Assembly: GCA_900546215.1 (NCBI GenBank)
Contig: URCD01000061.1
Coordinates: 1 to 14,161, forward strand
Source: an uncultured Eubacteriales bacterium
Lineage (GTDB): Bacteria; Bacillota; Clostridia; Lachnospirales; Anaerotignaceae
Length of the DNA: 14,161 nucleotides
Direction: 5' to 3'
Numbering within the stretch: the first letter of the stretch is position 1; every line of letters starts with the position of its first letter. The notes under the pieces are model-generated. The model worked only from the letters and a program-made list of their open reading frames with translations, was not told the DNA's origin and did not search any database. This document shows, piece by piece, positions 1 to 6,855 of this stretch. A program made the position numbers and the translations under genes.

Positions 1-1
1 C

Positions 2-427
2 GTGAAAACTCCCGGCATAGATCTCAAATTTGTTGGAGAGCTTTTAAAAACGAGACTCGAAACACTTAATGATATTCCGGAGCTAGTTGATTTTATAGAT
101 GCACTTCCTGAATATTCTACTGAGCTCTACATTCATAAAAAGATGAAAACTACTGAGGAAATTGCTCTTGAAAGCCTTAAGGCGGTCGTGCCTGTGCTTG
201 AAAGCCAGGGGAATTGGTCGAATGATACCCTCTATGAGTGCCTTATGGAGCTTGCTAAAGAAAAAGGCCTTAAAAACGGACAGATACTTTGGCCGGTCAG
301 AACTGCGCTTTCAGGAAAGCCTTCGTCACCGGGCGGGGCTACAGAGCTTGCTGTAATTCTTGGCAAGGAAGAAACGCTTAGAAGAATTGATACAGGCATT
401 AAAATGCTTGATGAGAAATTAAATTAA
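2..427 (+). CDS. gltX: Glutamyl-tRNA synthetase, C-terminal part (5' truncated by window edge)
   Basis: This is the last 141 codons of a class I glutamyl-tRNA synthetase, which charges tRNA-Glu (and in many Firmicutes also tRNA-Gln for later transamidation) in the cytoplasm. Only the all-helical anticodon-binding domain is present. The diagnostic stretch is KNGQILWPVRTALSGK (about residues 92-107 of the visible part), followed by SPGGATELAVILGKEETLRRI, the usual end of GluRS. The catalytic Rossmann domain with its HIGH and KMSKS-type motifs lies upstream of the window. The reading frame is open to the left edge, so the GTG at position 2 is an internal valine codon, not a start. An intrinsic terminator follows 7 nt after the stop codon, so this gene ends its transcript. 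Assignment is confident; the exact enzyme class (discriminating or not) cannot be judged from this part. Confidence 0.93.
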   Translation: MKTPGIDLKFVGELLKTRLETLNDIPELVDFIDALPEYSTELYIHKKMKTTEEIALESLKAVVPVLESQGNWSNDTLYECLMELAKEKGLKNGQILWPVRTALSGKPSSPGGATELAVILGKEETLRRIDTGIKMLDEKLN

Positions 428-434
428 GTAAAAT

Positions 435-463
435 AAAAGGCGTTATGAGAATAACGCTTTTTA
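435..463 (+). terminator. Intrinsic terminator of gltX
   Basis: GCGTTAT (440-446) and ATAACGC (451-457) form a perfect 7-bp stem with a GAGA loop. The stem is extended by A-T pairs between the upstream A tract and the following run of five T. It lies directly behind the gltX stop codon. Confidence 0.88.
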
Positions 464-493
464 TTACTTTTATCTTAAAAAATCTGCCCAATG

Positions 494-522
494 TTGACAC
501 AAACAGCAATGAATTGTAAAAT
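494..522 (+). promoter_or_regulatory. Sigma-A promoter for the LysM gene-rho operon
   Basis: TTGACA at 494-499 is a consensus -35 element, followed after exactly 17 nt by TAAAAT at 517-522, one mismatch from the -10 consensus. Transcription would start near 529 and leave an untranslated leader of about 78 nt before the ATG at 607. It is the only good promoter between the gltX terminator and the LysM gene, so it probably drives both that gene and rho. Confidence 0.8.
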
Positions 523-606
523 AAAACAATAAGCTAAATTAATATGGCTCATTATGTAAATAGGCAGATATTGACAGCTATATATTACCGGAGGGATAAT
601 TAAAAT

Positions 607-1794
607 ATGGACGATAATATGAACAACAAGGAAAATGAGAACGAAAGCGGAGAAGCTGCTTTTGGCTCAAGGGAGTACTATAAAAATCTCTATGGTGACT
701 TGCCTGAGGATGTTGCGGAAATGCTCATAGGCACACATCCGCTTATGAAAAAAGAGGTGAGCGATGAGCTTACACACAGCATTAAGATTAAGTCGGCCAG
801 AGAAAAAAATTTAAGGGCGGTTACGGAAACTGACGGTGAAGCTGATAATGAGCAGGAAGACCATTTTGAAGAGGAAGAAATAGCTTCGGCTTCAAAGGAC
901 CCTGTAGAAGATGTGGTAGAGCCTGAGGATCTTCACGACTATGTTGGAGATATTACTAATTTTACAAAGGGGCTTGTTACTCCGTCAGCAAAAAAACAGA
1001 AATCAGAAGCCCATCACGCAGTTGAAGAAGCCAAGTATGAAGAACCTAAAAGCGATGATGACATTACAGCGGAAAAGGTCGCTAAAATGCTCGGTGGGGT
1101 GGACGTTGAACCCGTAGACCAGGACGAGTTTGAGGAGTTTGAAGAGGTAGACGAAAGACCCAGAAAGAAAGTCAGAAAAGAAGACAGGGCTGAAAGAAGC
1201 TCAAAGCCTAAAAGAAGCCACAGACAGATTGATGAAAAGGCGCTTGAACTTGATAACATAGAGAAACAGGCTAATCTTAATGAGCTCTTTCGTGAGGATG
1301 ACGATTATTATGAAGAGAAACATTCGGGCAACAGTGTACTTAGAATAGTTATTATAGTTGCTGCAGTAGTTGTTCTCGCATTTTTTATCTATAAGGTTGC
1401 TTCTTTGTCAGGACAGGTTACAAAGCTTAATGAACAGGTAACCAGCTACAAAACAATGGAAACAGAGTACGAACAGCTTAAGCTTGACAACCTCAGCCTT
1501 ACAGAGCAGGTTGAAAACCTTCAGGCACAGCTTGGCGGAAATGCGGGCGGCGACAATAATGCTGCTGAACCAAGTGATACAAACAGTAACAACGGCAGTA
1601 ATGCACAGACTACACCGGCGAATACAAACAGCGGTTCAAAAACATATACAGTACAGGCTGGAGACACATTCTGGGGAATTGCAACTAAGATGTACGGAAA
1701 CGGCTCTTACTATGACAGAATTCTTACTGCAAACGGACTTACTGAAAATGATAAAATCAGAGAGGGTATGACACTTACTATACCTGCGGCATAA
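607..1794 (+). CDS. Single-pass membrane protein with cytoplasmic disordered N-terminus and extracellular LysM domain
   Basis: The 395-residue product has a clear four-part layout. Residues 1-238 are hydrophilic, rich in Glu and Asp, and lack a signal peptide; a strongly basic patch (residues 184-206, with Arg/Lys clusters such as RPRKKVRK) breaks the acidic run. Residues about 244-267 form one transmembrane helix (VLRIVIIVAAVVVLAFFIYK). Residues 268-312 have heptad-like Leu/Val spacing that suggests a coiled coil, then comes an Asn/Ser/Thr/Gly-rich linker. Residues 346-394 are a LysM domain (YTVQAGDTFWGIATKMYG ... IREGMTLTIP), a family that binds N-acetylglucosamine-containing glycans, usually peptidoglycan. 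With the N-terminus inside, LysM faces the wall. Start: GGAGGG at 591-596 sits well before the ATG at 607. rho follows 11-14 nt downstream in the same operon. The layout is clear; the cellular role is unknown, and a wall-anchoring or division/sporulation role would be a guess. Confidence 0.85.
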   Translation: MDDNMNNKENENESGEAAFGSREYYKNLYGDLPEDVAEMLIGTHPLMKKEVSDELTHSIKIKSAREKNLRAVTETDGEADNEQEDHFEEEEIASASKDPVEDVVEPEDLHDYVGDITNFTKGLVTPSAKKQKSEAHHAVEEAKYEEPKSDDDITAEKVAKMLGGVDVEPVDQDEFEEFEEVDERPRKKVRKEDRAERSSKPKRSHRQIDEKALELDNIEKQANLNELFREDDDYYEEKHSGNSVLRIVIIVAAVVVLAFFIYKVASLSGQVTKLNEQVTSYKTMETEYEQLKLDNLSLTEQVENLQAQLGGNAGGDNNAAEPSDTNSNNGSNAQTTPANTNSGSKTYTVQAGDTFWGIATKMYGNGSYYDRILTANGLTENDKIREGMTLTIPAA

Positions 1795-1808
1795 TTTGGA
1801 GGGGTATG

Positions 1809-3134
1809 ATGTACCTTGATTTAGAAGGAAAAACTCTGGCTGAGCTTCGTGAGGAAGCAAAGAAGCTCGGTATAAAACGGGTTACCGGGGTTAAGAAGGA
1901 TGAACTTGTAAAAAGCATAAAGATAGCCATACATGAAATAAATGTTTCGGAAGCGGCGGAAAAGGCTCAGGAAAAAGATCCTGAGCCTGCTGTTCCCGAA
2001 GGGGACGAAAGCGAAGGCGTGCTTGAAATAATGGCCGATGGATATGGTTTCCTCAGAACGGAGAATTTCGAGCAGGGTGATAACGATATTTACATATCGC
2101 AGTCTCAGATAAGACGTTTTAATCTTCGCACAGGAGATAATGTAAAGGGCGTCACCAGGCAGGCAAGAGAGGGCGAGAGGTACGGAGCTCTGCTGTTTGT
2201 TAAAAGCGTCAACGGAGATAACCCGCAGAAAGCTGTGGGAAGGCCTGTTTTTGAGAACTTAACGCCAATTTATCCAAGTGAAAAACTAAGGCTTGAAACA
2301 ACAAGGGACGAAATAAGCGGAAGAATTATTGATATAGTAGCTCCAATCGGAAAGGGACAGCGCGGTATGATAGTCGCTCCCCCTAAGGTTGGTAAAACTA
2401 TTCTTTTGACTAAAATGGCAAACGCCATTACTAAAAACCATAAGGAAATAAGCTTGATTATGCTGCTTATTGACGAAAGGCCTGAGGAAGTAACAGATAT
2501 TCAGCGCTCCATTGAGGATGCTGATAATGTTGAAGTTATCTACTCTACCTTTGATGAAAAGCCTGAACACCATAAGCTTGTAGCCGAAATGGTGCTTGAA
2601 AGAGCAAAGAGAATGGTAGAACAGGGCAAGGATCTTGTAATACTTCTTGACAGCATAACAAGACTTTCAAGAGCCTATAATCTTATTATGCCTCCGAGCG
2701 GAAGAACGCTTTCCGGCGGTATGGATCCATCTGCACTTTATTTTCCTAAAAAATTTTTTGGAGCGGCAAGAAATATTGAAAACGGAGGAAGCCTGACTGT
2801 TTTAGCAACAGCACTCATAGATACTGGCAGCAAAATGGACGAGGTAATATTCGAGGAGTTCAAAGGAACAGGAAATATGGAGCTTGTGCTTGACAGAAAG
2901 CTTTCCGAGAGAAGAATATTCCCTGCTATTGACGTAAATAAAAGCGGAACAAGAAGGGAAGAACTTCTGCTCTCAAAAGATGAAATGGATGCTGTATACG
3001 CCATGAGAAGAATGTCGGCAAATGCTAGTACCTCTGAGACTACTCCATTTGTAATTGATTTAATGAAAAAGACGGAGAATAATGCGGCATTTGTGAAAAG
3101 AATTAATATGATGGAGAAAAATATAATAAAATAG
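1809..3134 (+). CDS. rho: Transcription termination factor Rho
   Basis: Rho is a hexameric ATP-dependent RNA translocase that binds nascent RNA and releases RNA polymerase. Numbered from the ATG at 1806, the protein shows: an N-terminal Rho_N/SAP-like helical domain (LAELREEAKKLGIKRVTGVK, about 11-30); a cold-shock-like RNA-binding domain (about 70-137, with GVLEIMADGYGFLR); and the RecA-type ATPase with P-loop APPKVGKT (191-198), Walker B VILLD ending at D282, and the DSITRLSRAYN segment. Length (441-442 aa) is normal for Firmicutes. Two adjacent ATG codons exist (1806 and 1809). The GGAGG at 1798-1802 is only 3 nt from the first but 6 nt from the second, so 1809 is favoured. It follows the LysM gene closely and probably shares its promoter. 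No T-run terminator follows; the next feature is the rpmE promoter. Confidence 0.97.
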   Translation: MYLDLEGKTLAELREEAKKLGIKRVTGVKKDELVKSIKIAIHEINVSEAAEKAQEKDPEPAVPEGDESEGVLEIMADGYGFLRTENFEQGDNDIYISQSQIRRFNLRTGDNVKGVTRQAREGERYGALLFVKSVNGDNPQKAVGRPVFENLTPIYPSEKLRLETTRDEISGRIIDIVAPIGKGQRGMIVAPPKVGKTILLTKMANAITKNHKEISLIMLLIDERPEEVTDIQRSIEDADNVEVIYSTFDEKPEHHKLVAEMVLERAKRMVEQGKDLVILLDSITRLSRAYNLIMPPSGRTLSGGMDPSALYFPKKFFGAARNIENGGSLTVLATALIDTGSKMDEVIFEEFKGTGNMELVLDRKLSERRIFPAIDVNKSGTRREELLLSKDEMDAVYAMRRMSANASTSETTPFVIDLMKKTENNAAFVKRINMMEKNIIK

Positions 3135-3137
3135 TAT

Positions 3138-3154
3138 CTTGCAAGATTTGCAAG
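3138..3154 (+). repeat. Perfect inverted repeat over the rpmE -35 region
   Basis: CTTGCAA (3138-3144) and TTGCAAG (3148-3154) are exact reverse complements separated by GAT. The left arm is the -35 element itself and the right arm lies in the spacer. No T run follows, so it is unlikely to be a rho terminator; position suggests a protein-binding operator, which is inference only. Confidence 0.5.
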
Positions 3155-3167
3155 TATATGCTATAAT
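3139..3167 (+). promoter_or_regulatory. Extended -10 promoter of rpmE
   Basis: TATAAT at 3162-3167 is a perfect -10 box and carries the extended TGn motif (TGC at 3159-3161). A TTGCAA -35-like element lies at 3139-3144 with a 17-nt spacer. Transcription would start near 3174, giving a leader of about 67 nt. This gives rpmE its own transcript although rho ends only just upstream. Confidence 0.72.
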
Positions 3168-3170
3168 CTG

Positions 3171-3218
3171 TTTGTTGTCTATAAATAGATATAAGATTGA
3201 ATGCTATTGATCAACAAA
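3171..3218 (+). promoter_or_regulatory. Possible structured mRNA leader of rpmE
   Basis: TTTGTTG (3171-3177) at the predicted transcript start is exactly complementary to CAACAAA (3212-3218), which ends 10 nt before the ribosome binding site. Inside, TCTA (3178-3181) can pair with TAGA (3186-3189), and TTGA/TCAA offers a further small helix. Ribosomal-protein leaders that bind the encoded protein are known for L31 genes in several phyla. Whether this one belongs to such a class was not tested; the region is AT-rich, so confidence is modest. Confidence 0.35.
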
Positions 3219-3240
3219 TATATAAAATGAGGTGAAAAAA

Positions 3241-3444
3241 ATGAGGAAAGGTATCCATCCCGATTACAAGCAGGTAACGGTTAGATGTCACTGCGGCAAT
3301 GAGTTCGTAACAGGCTCAACAAAGGACGAAATCTCAGTCGAAGTTTGCTCAAAGTGCCATCCGTTCTATACAGGAAGCCAGAAGCTTTTACTTGAAAGCG
3401 GCGGTCGTGTTGAGAAATTCAACAAGAAATATGGCAGAAAGTAA
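3241..3444 (+). CDS. rpmE: 50S ribosomal protein L31, zinc-binding (C+) form
   Basis: The 67-residue product matches bacterial L31, which bridges the large-subunit central protuberance and the 30S head. Key signs are MRKGIHPDY at the N-terminus, four zinc-ligand cysteines at C16, C18, C36 and C39 (CHC and CSKC), and the HPFYTG segment. The presence of all four Cys marks the zinc-containing C+ form, which in many bacteria can be replaced by a zinc-free paralogue during zinc starvation. The start is set by GAGGTG at 3229-3234, 6 nt before the ATG at 3241; an in-frame GTG at 3232 lies inside that site and is rejected. The gene has its own promoter and its own intrinsic terminator. Confidence 0.96.
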   Translation: MRKGIHPDYKQVTVRCHCGNEFVTGSTKDEISVEVCSKCHPFYTGSQKLLLESGGRVEKFNKKYGRK

Positions 3445-3454
3445 TCTTAAAAAT

Positions 3455-3487
3455 AAGGGGTCGGCGTTATCTATGCCGTCCCTTTTT
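3455..3487 (+). terminator. Intrinsic terminator of rpmE
   Basis: GGG (3458-3460) plus CGGC (3462-3465) pair with GCCG (3475-3478) plus CCC (3480-3482), with one T-T mismatch and a 9-nt loop. The flanking AAG extends the stem into the following five-T run. It lies 10 nt after the rpmE stop. Confidence 0.85.
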
Positions 3488-3509
3488 GCTTATTTAAGGA
3501 AGTGTTTTG

Positions 3510-4478
3510 ATGAGTAAAACATATTATGGCGGACAGGCGGTAATTGAGGGCGTAATGATGAGGGGCAGAAGAGTTTATGCTACCGCGGTACGTACTCCCG
3601 AAGGTGAAATCGCCGTTGAGAAGAAAGACAATGAGACTATATTAGGTAAATACAAACTCTTCACATATCCAATATTCAGAGGAATATCGGCTTTTTTGGA
3701 TTCCCTTATTGTAGGTACTAAAATTTTAATGCAGAGTGCTGTTCTGGCCGGTGAAGAGGAAACAGAAGAAGAACCGTCAAAGTTTGAAAAAAAGCTTATG
3801 GATAAGTACGGGGAAAAGCTTAACGATTACATGATGTATTTCAGCGTAGCTGTTTCGATTGTAATTGCGCTTTTGCTCTTTTTTATGCTTCCGGTATGGC
3901 TGGGGAGCTTCTTCAACAAATATATATCAGGGCCTCATATGCTCAGTGTAATAGAGGGGCTGCTTAGAATTGTAATATTTCTTGTATATATTTTTCTAAT
4001 ATCAAGAATGAAGGAAATACAGCGTGTATTTCAGTATCACGGAGCTGAGCATAAGACTATTAACTGCTATGAGGCGGGAGAAGCGCTTACGCCTGAAAAT
4101 GTAAAGAAACATACTAGACTCCATAAAAGATGCGGAACGAGCTTTATGCTTATAGTAATGGTTGTCAGCATGGTTGTGTTTGTATTTGTCCGTACAGATA
4201 ATATAGGAATGAGAATGCTCAGCCGTATACTTCTTGTTCCATTTATTTCAGGAGTAAGCTATGAAATAATCAAATGGGCCGGCCGCAGCGACTCGATTTT
4301 TGTGAAACTGGTAAGCGCACCTGGAATGTGCCTTCAGAAGCTTACAACGGCTGAACCGGATGAAGAGGAAATAGAGTGCGCTATAGCTGCGCTTGTTACA
4401 GTCCTTGAGGACGAAGAGCCGGAGGCTGTCCCTGTGCATTCGGGACAGTGGAGGTGCCTTGCTTCGGAGGCACTATGA
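3510..4478 (+). CDS. DUF1385 family integral membrane protein (YqhQ-like)
   Basis: The 322-residue protein carries the family's signature N-terminus, YYGGQAVIEGVMMRG, the central HGAEHKTINCYE motif (His177 onward) and the HKRCGTSF motif (His205 onward). These His/Cys/Glu-rich motifs flank predicted membrane helices at about 110-135, 151-169, 212-230 and 236-258. The conserved family end is LTTAEPDEEEIECAIAAL; here a further tail of about 30 residues follows, ending WRCLASEAL, encoded by DNA that forms two hairpins. Function of the family is not established. The gene commonly stands before prmC and prfA in Firmicutes, as here. Start: the ATG at 3510 has AAGGAAG at 3496-3502; a TTG three bases earlier is rejected. 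The stop TGA overlaps the prmC start as ATGA, suggesting translational coupling. Confidence 0.92.
   Translation: MSKTYYGGQAVIEGVMMRGRRVYATAVRTPEGEIAVEKKDNETILGKYKLFTYPIFRGISAFLDSLIVGTKILMQSAVLAGEEETEEEPSKFEKKLMDKYGEKLNDYMMYFSVAVSIVIALLLFFMLPVWLGSFFNKYISGPHMLSVIEGLLRIVIFLVYIFLISRMKEIQRVFQYHGAEHKTINCYEAGEALTPENVKKHTRLHKRCGTSFMLIVMVVSMVVFVFVRTDNIGMRMLSRILLVPFISGVSYEIIKWAGRSDSIFVKLVSAPGMCLQKLTTAEPDEEEIECAIAALVTVLEDEEPEAVPVHSGQWRCLASEAL
4426..4473 (+). promoter_or_regulatory. Tandem hairpins at the DUF1385/prmC junction covering the prmC ribosome binding site
   Basis: Hairpin 1 pairs CTGTCCC (4426-4432) with GGGACAG (4442-4448), a perfect 7-bp stem with a 9-nt loop. Hairpin 2 pairs GTGCCT (4454-4459) with AGGCAC (4468-4473), a perfect 6-bp stem with an 8-nt loop. 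The 3' arm of hairpin 2 contains most of the GGAGG (4466-4470) used by prmC and ends one base before its ATG. A ribosome finishing DUF1385 would melt it, so prmC translation should depend on translation of the upstream gene. Pairing is seen; the coupling role is inferred. Confidence 0.6.
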
Positions 4479-5329
4479 AAATAAAGGATTTAATAAACGA
4501 TGCGTCAAACAGGCTGTGCGCTGCGGGAATAGAGGAGCCGCGGTTTGAAGCGGAGCTGTTTATGGCTGAGACTTTAAAAAAAAGCCGTATTCAGATTCTT
4601 ACACAATGGTATGAGGAGACCAGCGAAGAACAGCAGCTGGCTTTTGAAAGTATGATATTACGCCGTACGGCTCTTGAGCCTGCGGCGTATATAATAGGAC
4701 ATAAGGAGTTTATGGGGCTTAAGTTTCAGGTTGGTCCAGGTATCCTTATTCCTCGTCCTGATACTGAAATACTTGTAGAAAGTTCGATTGAGTCTATAAA
4801 AAAATATAAGCTTCATAACTCTGTTGAAGTAGGACTTGGCAGCGGATGTATTTCTGTGAGCCTGGCAAAATATACGGATGTAAACTGCTATGGTACCGAT
4901 ATTAGTCAGACCGCACTTGAAACGGCGCAAAAGAACGCGCGTTTAAACGGAGTAAATGAAAAAGTATTCTTTTTTAAAGGAGACCTTTTTACAGGACTTC
5001 CTGATATAAAGTTTGATATGATAGTATCAAATCCACCGTATATACGCAGACTGGATATGGAGGAGCTAATGCCGGATGTCAGAGAATATGAACCTTATAC
5101 CGCGCTGTGCGGAGGAGATGACGGCCTTGACTTTTACAGAAGGATAAGCAGAGATGGATTTAAATTACTTAAAAACCGAGGCTTCATATTATATGAAATA
5201 GGATATGATGAGGCAGCCGAGGTTACTGAAATATTGGAGAAAAACGGATTTAAAGATATAGAAGTTATAAATGATCTAAGCGGGCTTAACCGTGTGATTA
5301 GGGCACGCAAGGGGGATTTTGATGTTTGA
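4475..5329 (+). CDS. prmC: Peptide chain release factor N5-glutamine methyltransferase PrmC (HemK)
   Basis: PrmC uses S-adenosylmethionine to methylate the glutamine of the GGQ motif in class I release factors. The 284-residue product has the helical N-terminal domain (about 1-80), then a Rossmann methyltransferase domain with the AdoMet loop EVGLGSGC (118-125; the more usual form is DLGTGSG) and the catalytic NPPY at 186-189, where the substrate glutamine amide is held. GILIPRPDTEILVE is also typical. The start at 4475 is chosen because GGAGG lies 4 nt upstream and the ATG overlaps the DUF1385 stop; an in-frame GTG at 4448 lacks a good site. The 3' end overlaps prfA by 8 nt, and prfA encodes its substrate. 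Confidence 0.95.
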   Translation: MKIKDLINDASNRLCAAGIEEPRFEAELFMAETLKKSRIQILTQWYEETSEEQQLAFESMILRRTALEPAAYIIGHKEFMGLKFQVGPGILIPRPDTEILVESSIESIKKYKLHNSVEVGLGSGCISVSLAKYTDVNCYGTDISQTALETAQKNARLNGVNEKVFFFKGDLFTGLPDIKFDMIVSNPPYIRRLDMEELMPDVREYEPYTALCGGDDGLDFYRRISRDGFKLLKNRGFILYEIGYDEAAEVTEILEKNGFKDIEVINDLSGLNRVIRARKGDFDV

Positions 5330-6389
5330 GCGTTTGGCTGAGTTTGTAAGCAGGCATGAGGAGCTTGCCCTGCTTATAAATGACCCTGATATTATAGCTG
5401 ATCAGGACAAATGGCGCTCTCTTATGAAGGAGTACAGCGCTATAACTCCAATAGCTGAAAAATACAATGAATATAAAATGACTAAGGGCGCCATTGATGA
5501 TGCCCTTGAAATGCTTGATGACAGCATCGATGACGAATTTAGGACGCTGGTTAAGGAAGAGCTTTCAGAAAATAAAGAGAAACTGTCAAAAATTGAAGAT
5601 GAACTGAAAATACTGCTTATTCCAAAGGACCCTAACGATGACAAAAACGTTATCATGGAGATTAGAGCCGGGGCGGGCGGAGATGAAGCTGCGCTTTTTG
5701 CTGGCAGCCTTTTCAGAATGTATAATAAATACGCTGAAAAGAAAGGCTGGAAAACTGAGCTTATGAATGCCAATGAAAGTGACCTTGGAGGCTTTAAAGA
5801 GGTGTGCTTTATGATTTCCGGTCAGGGAGCATACAGCCGTTTTAAATATGAAAGCGGTGTGCACAGGGTTCAGCGCGTACCTGAGACAGAGTCAGGTGGA
5901 AGAATACACACGTCAACAGTAACAGTGGCTGTGCTTCCAGAGGCTGATGAGGTTGATGTCAACATAAATATGAACGATGTGCGCATAGATGTTTTCAGGG
6001 CGTCAGGCAACGGCGGACAGTGTGTAAATACTACAGACTCGGCGGTACGTGTAACGCATATTCCTACTGGTATTGTAGTATCCTGCCAGGATGAAAAGAG
6101 CCAGCTTAAAAATAAGAATAAGGCGCTTAAGGTGCTTTATGCCAGAATATATGATATGGAGCTTAAAAAGCACAATGAGGAAATTGCCGGAGAAAGAAAG
6201 GCACAGGTAGGGACCGGTAACCGTAATGAAAGAATACGTACCTATAATTTTCCTCAGGGGCGGGTTACAGACCATAGGGTTAACCTGACACTTTATAAAA
6301 TTGATAGTGTGATGGAAGGCGATATCGACGAAATCGTTGATACCCTTTCTGCCTCAGAAAGAGCAGAAAAGCTTAAGAGCAATGAATAA
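5322..6389 (+). CDS. prfA: Peptide chain release factor 1 (RF1)
   Basis: RF1 recognises UAA and UAG stop codons in the ribosomal A site and triggers peptidyl-tRNA hydrolysis. The 355-residue length is normal. The codon-reading tripeptide region reads PET at 187-189 (within RVPETESGGRIHTS), the usual Firmicute variant of PAT and clearly RF1 rather than RF2 (SPF). The catalytic GGQ is at 231-233 within GNGGQCVNTTDSAVR; Gln233 is the expected PrmC target. The C-terminal part contains the expected GTGNRNERIRTYNFPQGRVT segment. Start: ATG at 5322 follows GGGGG at 5311-5315; a TTG at 5319 is the only nearby alternative. It overlaps the end of prmC by 8 nt, consistent with coupled expression of enzyme and substrate. 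Confidence 0.97.
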   Translation: MFERLAEFVSRHEELALLINDPDIIADQDKWRSLMKEYSAITPIAEKYNEYKMTKGAIDDALEMLDDSIDDEFRTLVKEELSENKEKLSKIEDELKILLIPKDPNDDKNVIMEIRAGAGGDEAALFAGSLFRMYNKYAEKKGWKTELMNANESDLGGFKEVCFMISGQGAYSRFKYESGVHRVQRVPETESGGRIHTSTVTVAVLPEADEVDVNINMNDVRIDVFRASGNGGQCVNTTDSAVRVTHIPTGIVVSCQDEKSQLKNKNKALKVLYARIYDMELKKHNEEIAGERKAQVGTGNRNERIRTYNFPQGRVTDHRVNLTLYKIDSVMEGDIDEIVDTLSASERAEKLKSNE

Positions 6390-6402
6390 TTAGAAACAAG
6401 CC

Positions 6403-6418
6403 CATTATGCATATAATG
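6403..6418 (+). repeat. Short perfect inverted repeat between prfA and the small membrane protein gene
   Basis: CATTAT (6403-6408) and ATAATG (6413-6418) are exact reverse complements around GCAT. There is no T run, so termination is unlikely. A TATAAT sits inside (6412-6417) but no acceptable -35 element lies 16-18 nt upstream. Role unknown. Confidence 0.3.
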
Positions 6419-6447
6419 ATATATATGTGTGTTTTGGGAGATAATTT

Positions 6448-6834
6448 ATGAAGGACAGCAAAAAAATATCTGCAGATGTATTAAAGGGGATAATGGGAGG
6501 CATTTTAATAGCCGCAGGTTCCCTTTCGGCAATAGGATTTACTGAAAATGCAGTAAGCTGCATTCTGGTGGTGGCCCTCGTTATTGCGGGAGCCTTTGTG
6601 GGAATTGTTCTTGACACAATTGGGGCAAACAGCTACGTGGTATGCATGCTTTCGGTTATTCTTTTTGCCGCCGCCAGATATTTTAACATTGGATTTATAG
6701 AATATATGGCGTCCGGCGCTGTTATGTATATGGGCTGTGTTTTTGCCCTGCCTGAAGCGGATGTTTTTACTAACGCCGTTACCGGCGCAGCTGCCGCCGC
6801 AGGCTTTTTGGGAGCCGTAATAGCTATTTTATAA
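6448..6834 (+). CDS. Small hydrophobic membrane protein of unknown function
   Basis: I do not recognise this 128-residue protein. It is almost entirely hydrophobic after a short charged start (MKDSKK) and shows about five Ala/Gly-rich membrane segments at roughly 14-31, 35-56, 60-78, 82-102 and 110-128. There is no cleavable signal peptide or catalytic motif; a few acidic residues (Asp56, Glu99, Asp101) lie at segment ends. The compact, nearly loop-free layout resembles half-size transporter or DMT/ThrE-like folds in general character, but no family can be assigned. GGGAG at 6436-6440 precedes the ATG at 6448. The phosphorylase gene follows 21 nt downstream with no terminator between, so the two are probably co-transcribed and may work together. 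It lies 58 nt after prfA. Confidence 0.8.
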   Translation: MKDSKKISADVLKGIMGGILIAAGSLSAIGFTENAVSCILVVALVIAGAFVGIVLDTIGANSYVVCMLSVILFAAARYFNIGFIEYMASGAVMYMGCVFALPEADVFTNAVTGAAAAAGFLGAVIAIL

Positions 6835-6855
6835 ACTATTTCGGGAGGCGAATTA

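Noticed and set aside
571..576. Second consensus TTGACA upstream of the LysM gene
   Set aside because: No -10 element lies 16-18 nt downstream; the only TATATT-like sequence is a few bases away, and the proper position falls on the ribosome binding site.
4448..4474. Upstream GTG start for prmC adding nine residues
   Set aside because: The ATG at 4475 has a well-placed GGAGG and begins with the usual PrmC N-terminus; the extension is the frame-shifted DUF1385 tail.
5402..5773. 123-codon minus-strand open frame inside prfA, rich in Ser and Ile
   Set aside because: Antisense to conserved RF1 sequence; the Ser-rich content mirrors the Glu/Asp/Lys codons on the other strand.
5848..5862. Sequence resembling a catabolite-responsive (cre) site
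   Set aside because: It is one base too long to fit the cre consensus and lies inside conserved prfA codons, far from any promoter.
6412..6417. TATAAT between prfA and the small membrane protein gene
   Set aside because: No acceptable -35 hexamer 16-18 nt upstream and no extended TGn motif, so I did not call a promoter.
6796..6811. 16-nt exact match, GCCGCAGGCTTTTTGG, shared with 9562-9577
   Set aside because: Both copies are in the same codon phase and encode Ala-Ala-Gly-Phe-Leu; shared codon preference explains it and there is no similarity around it.
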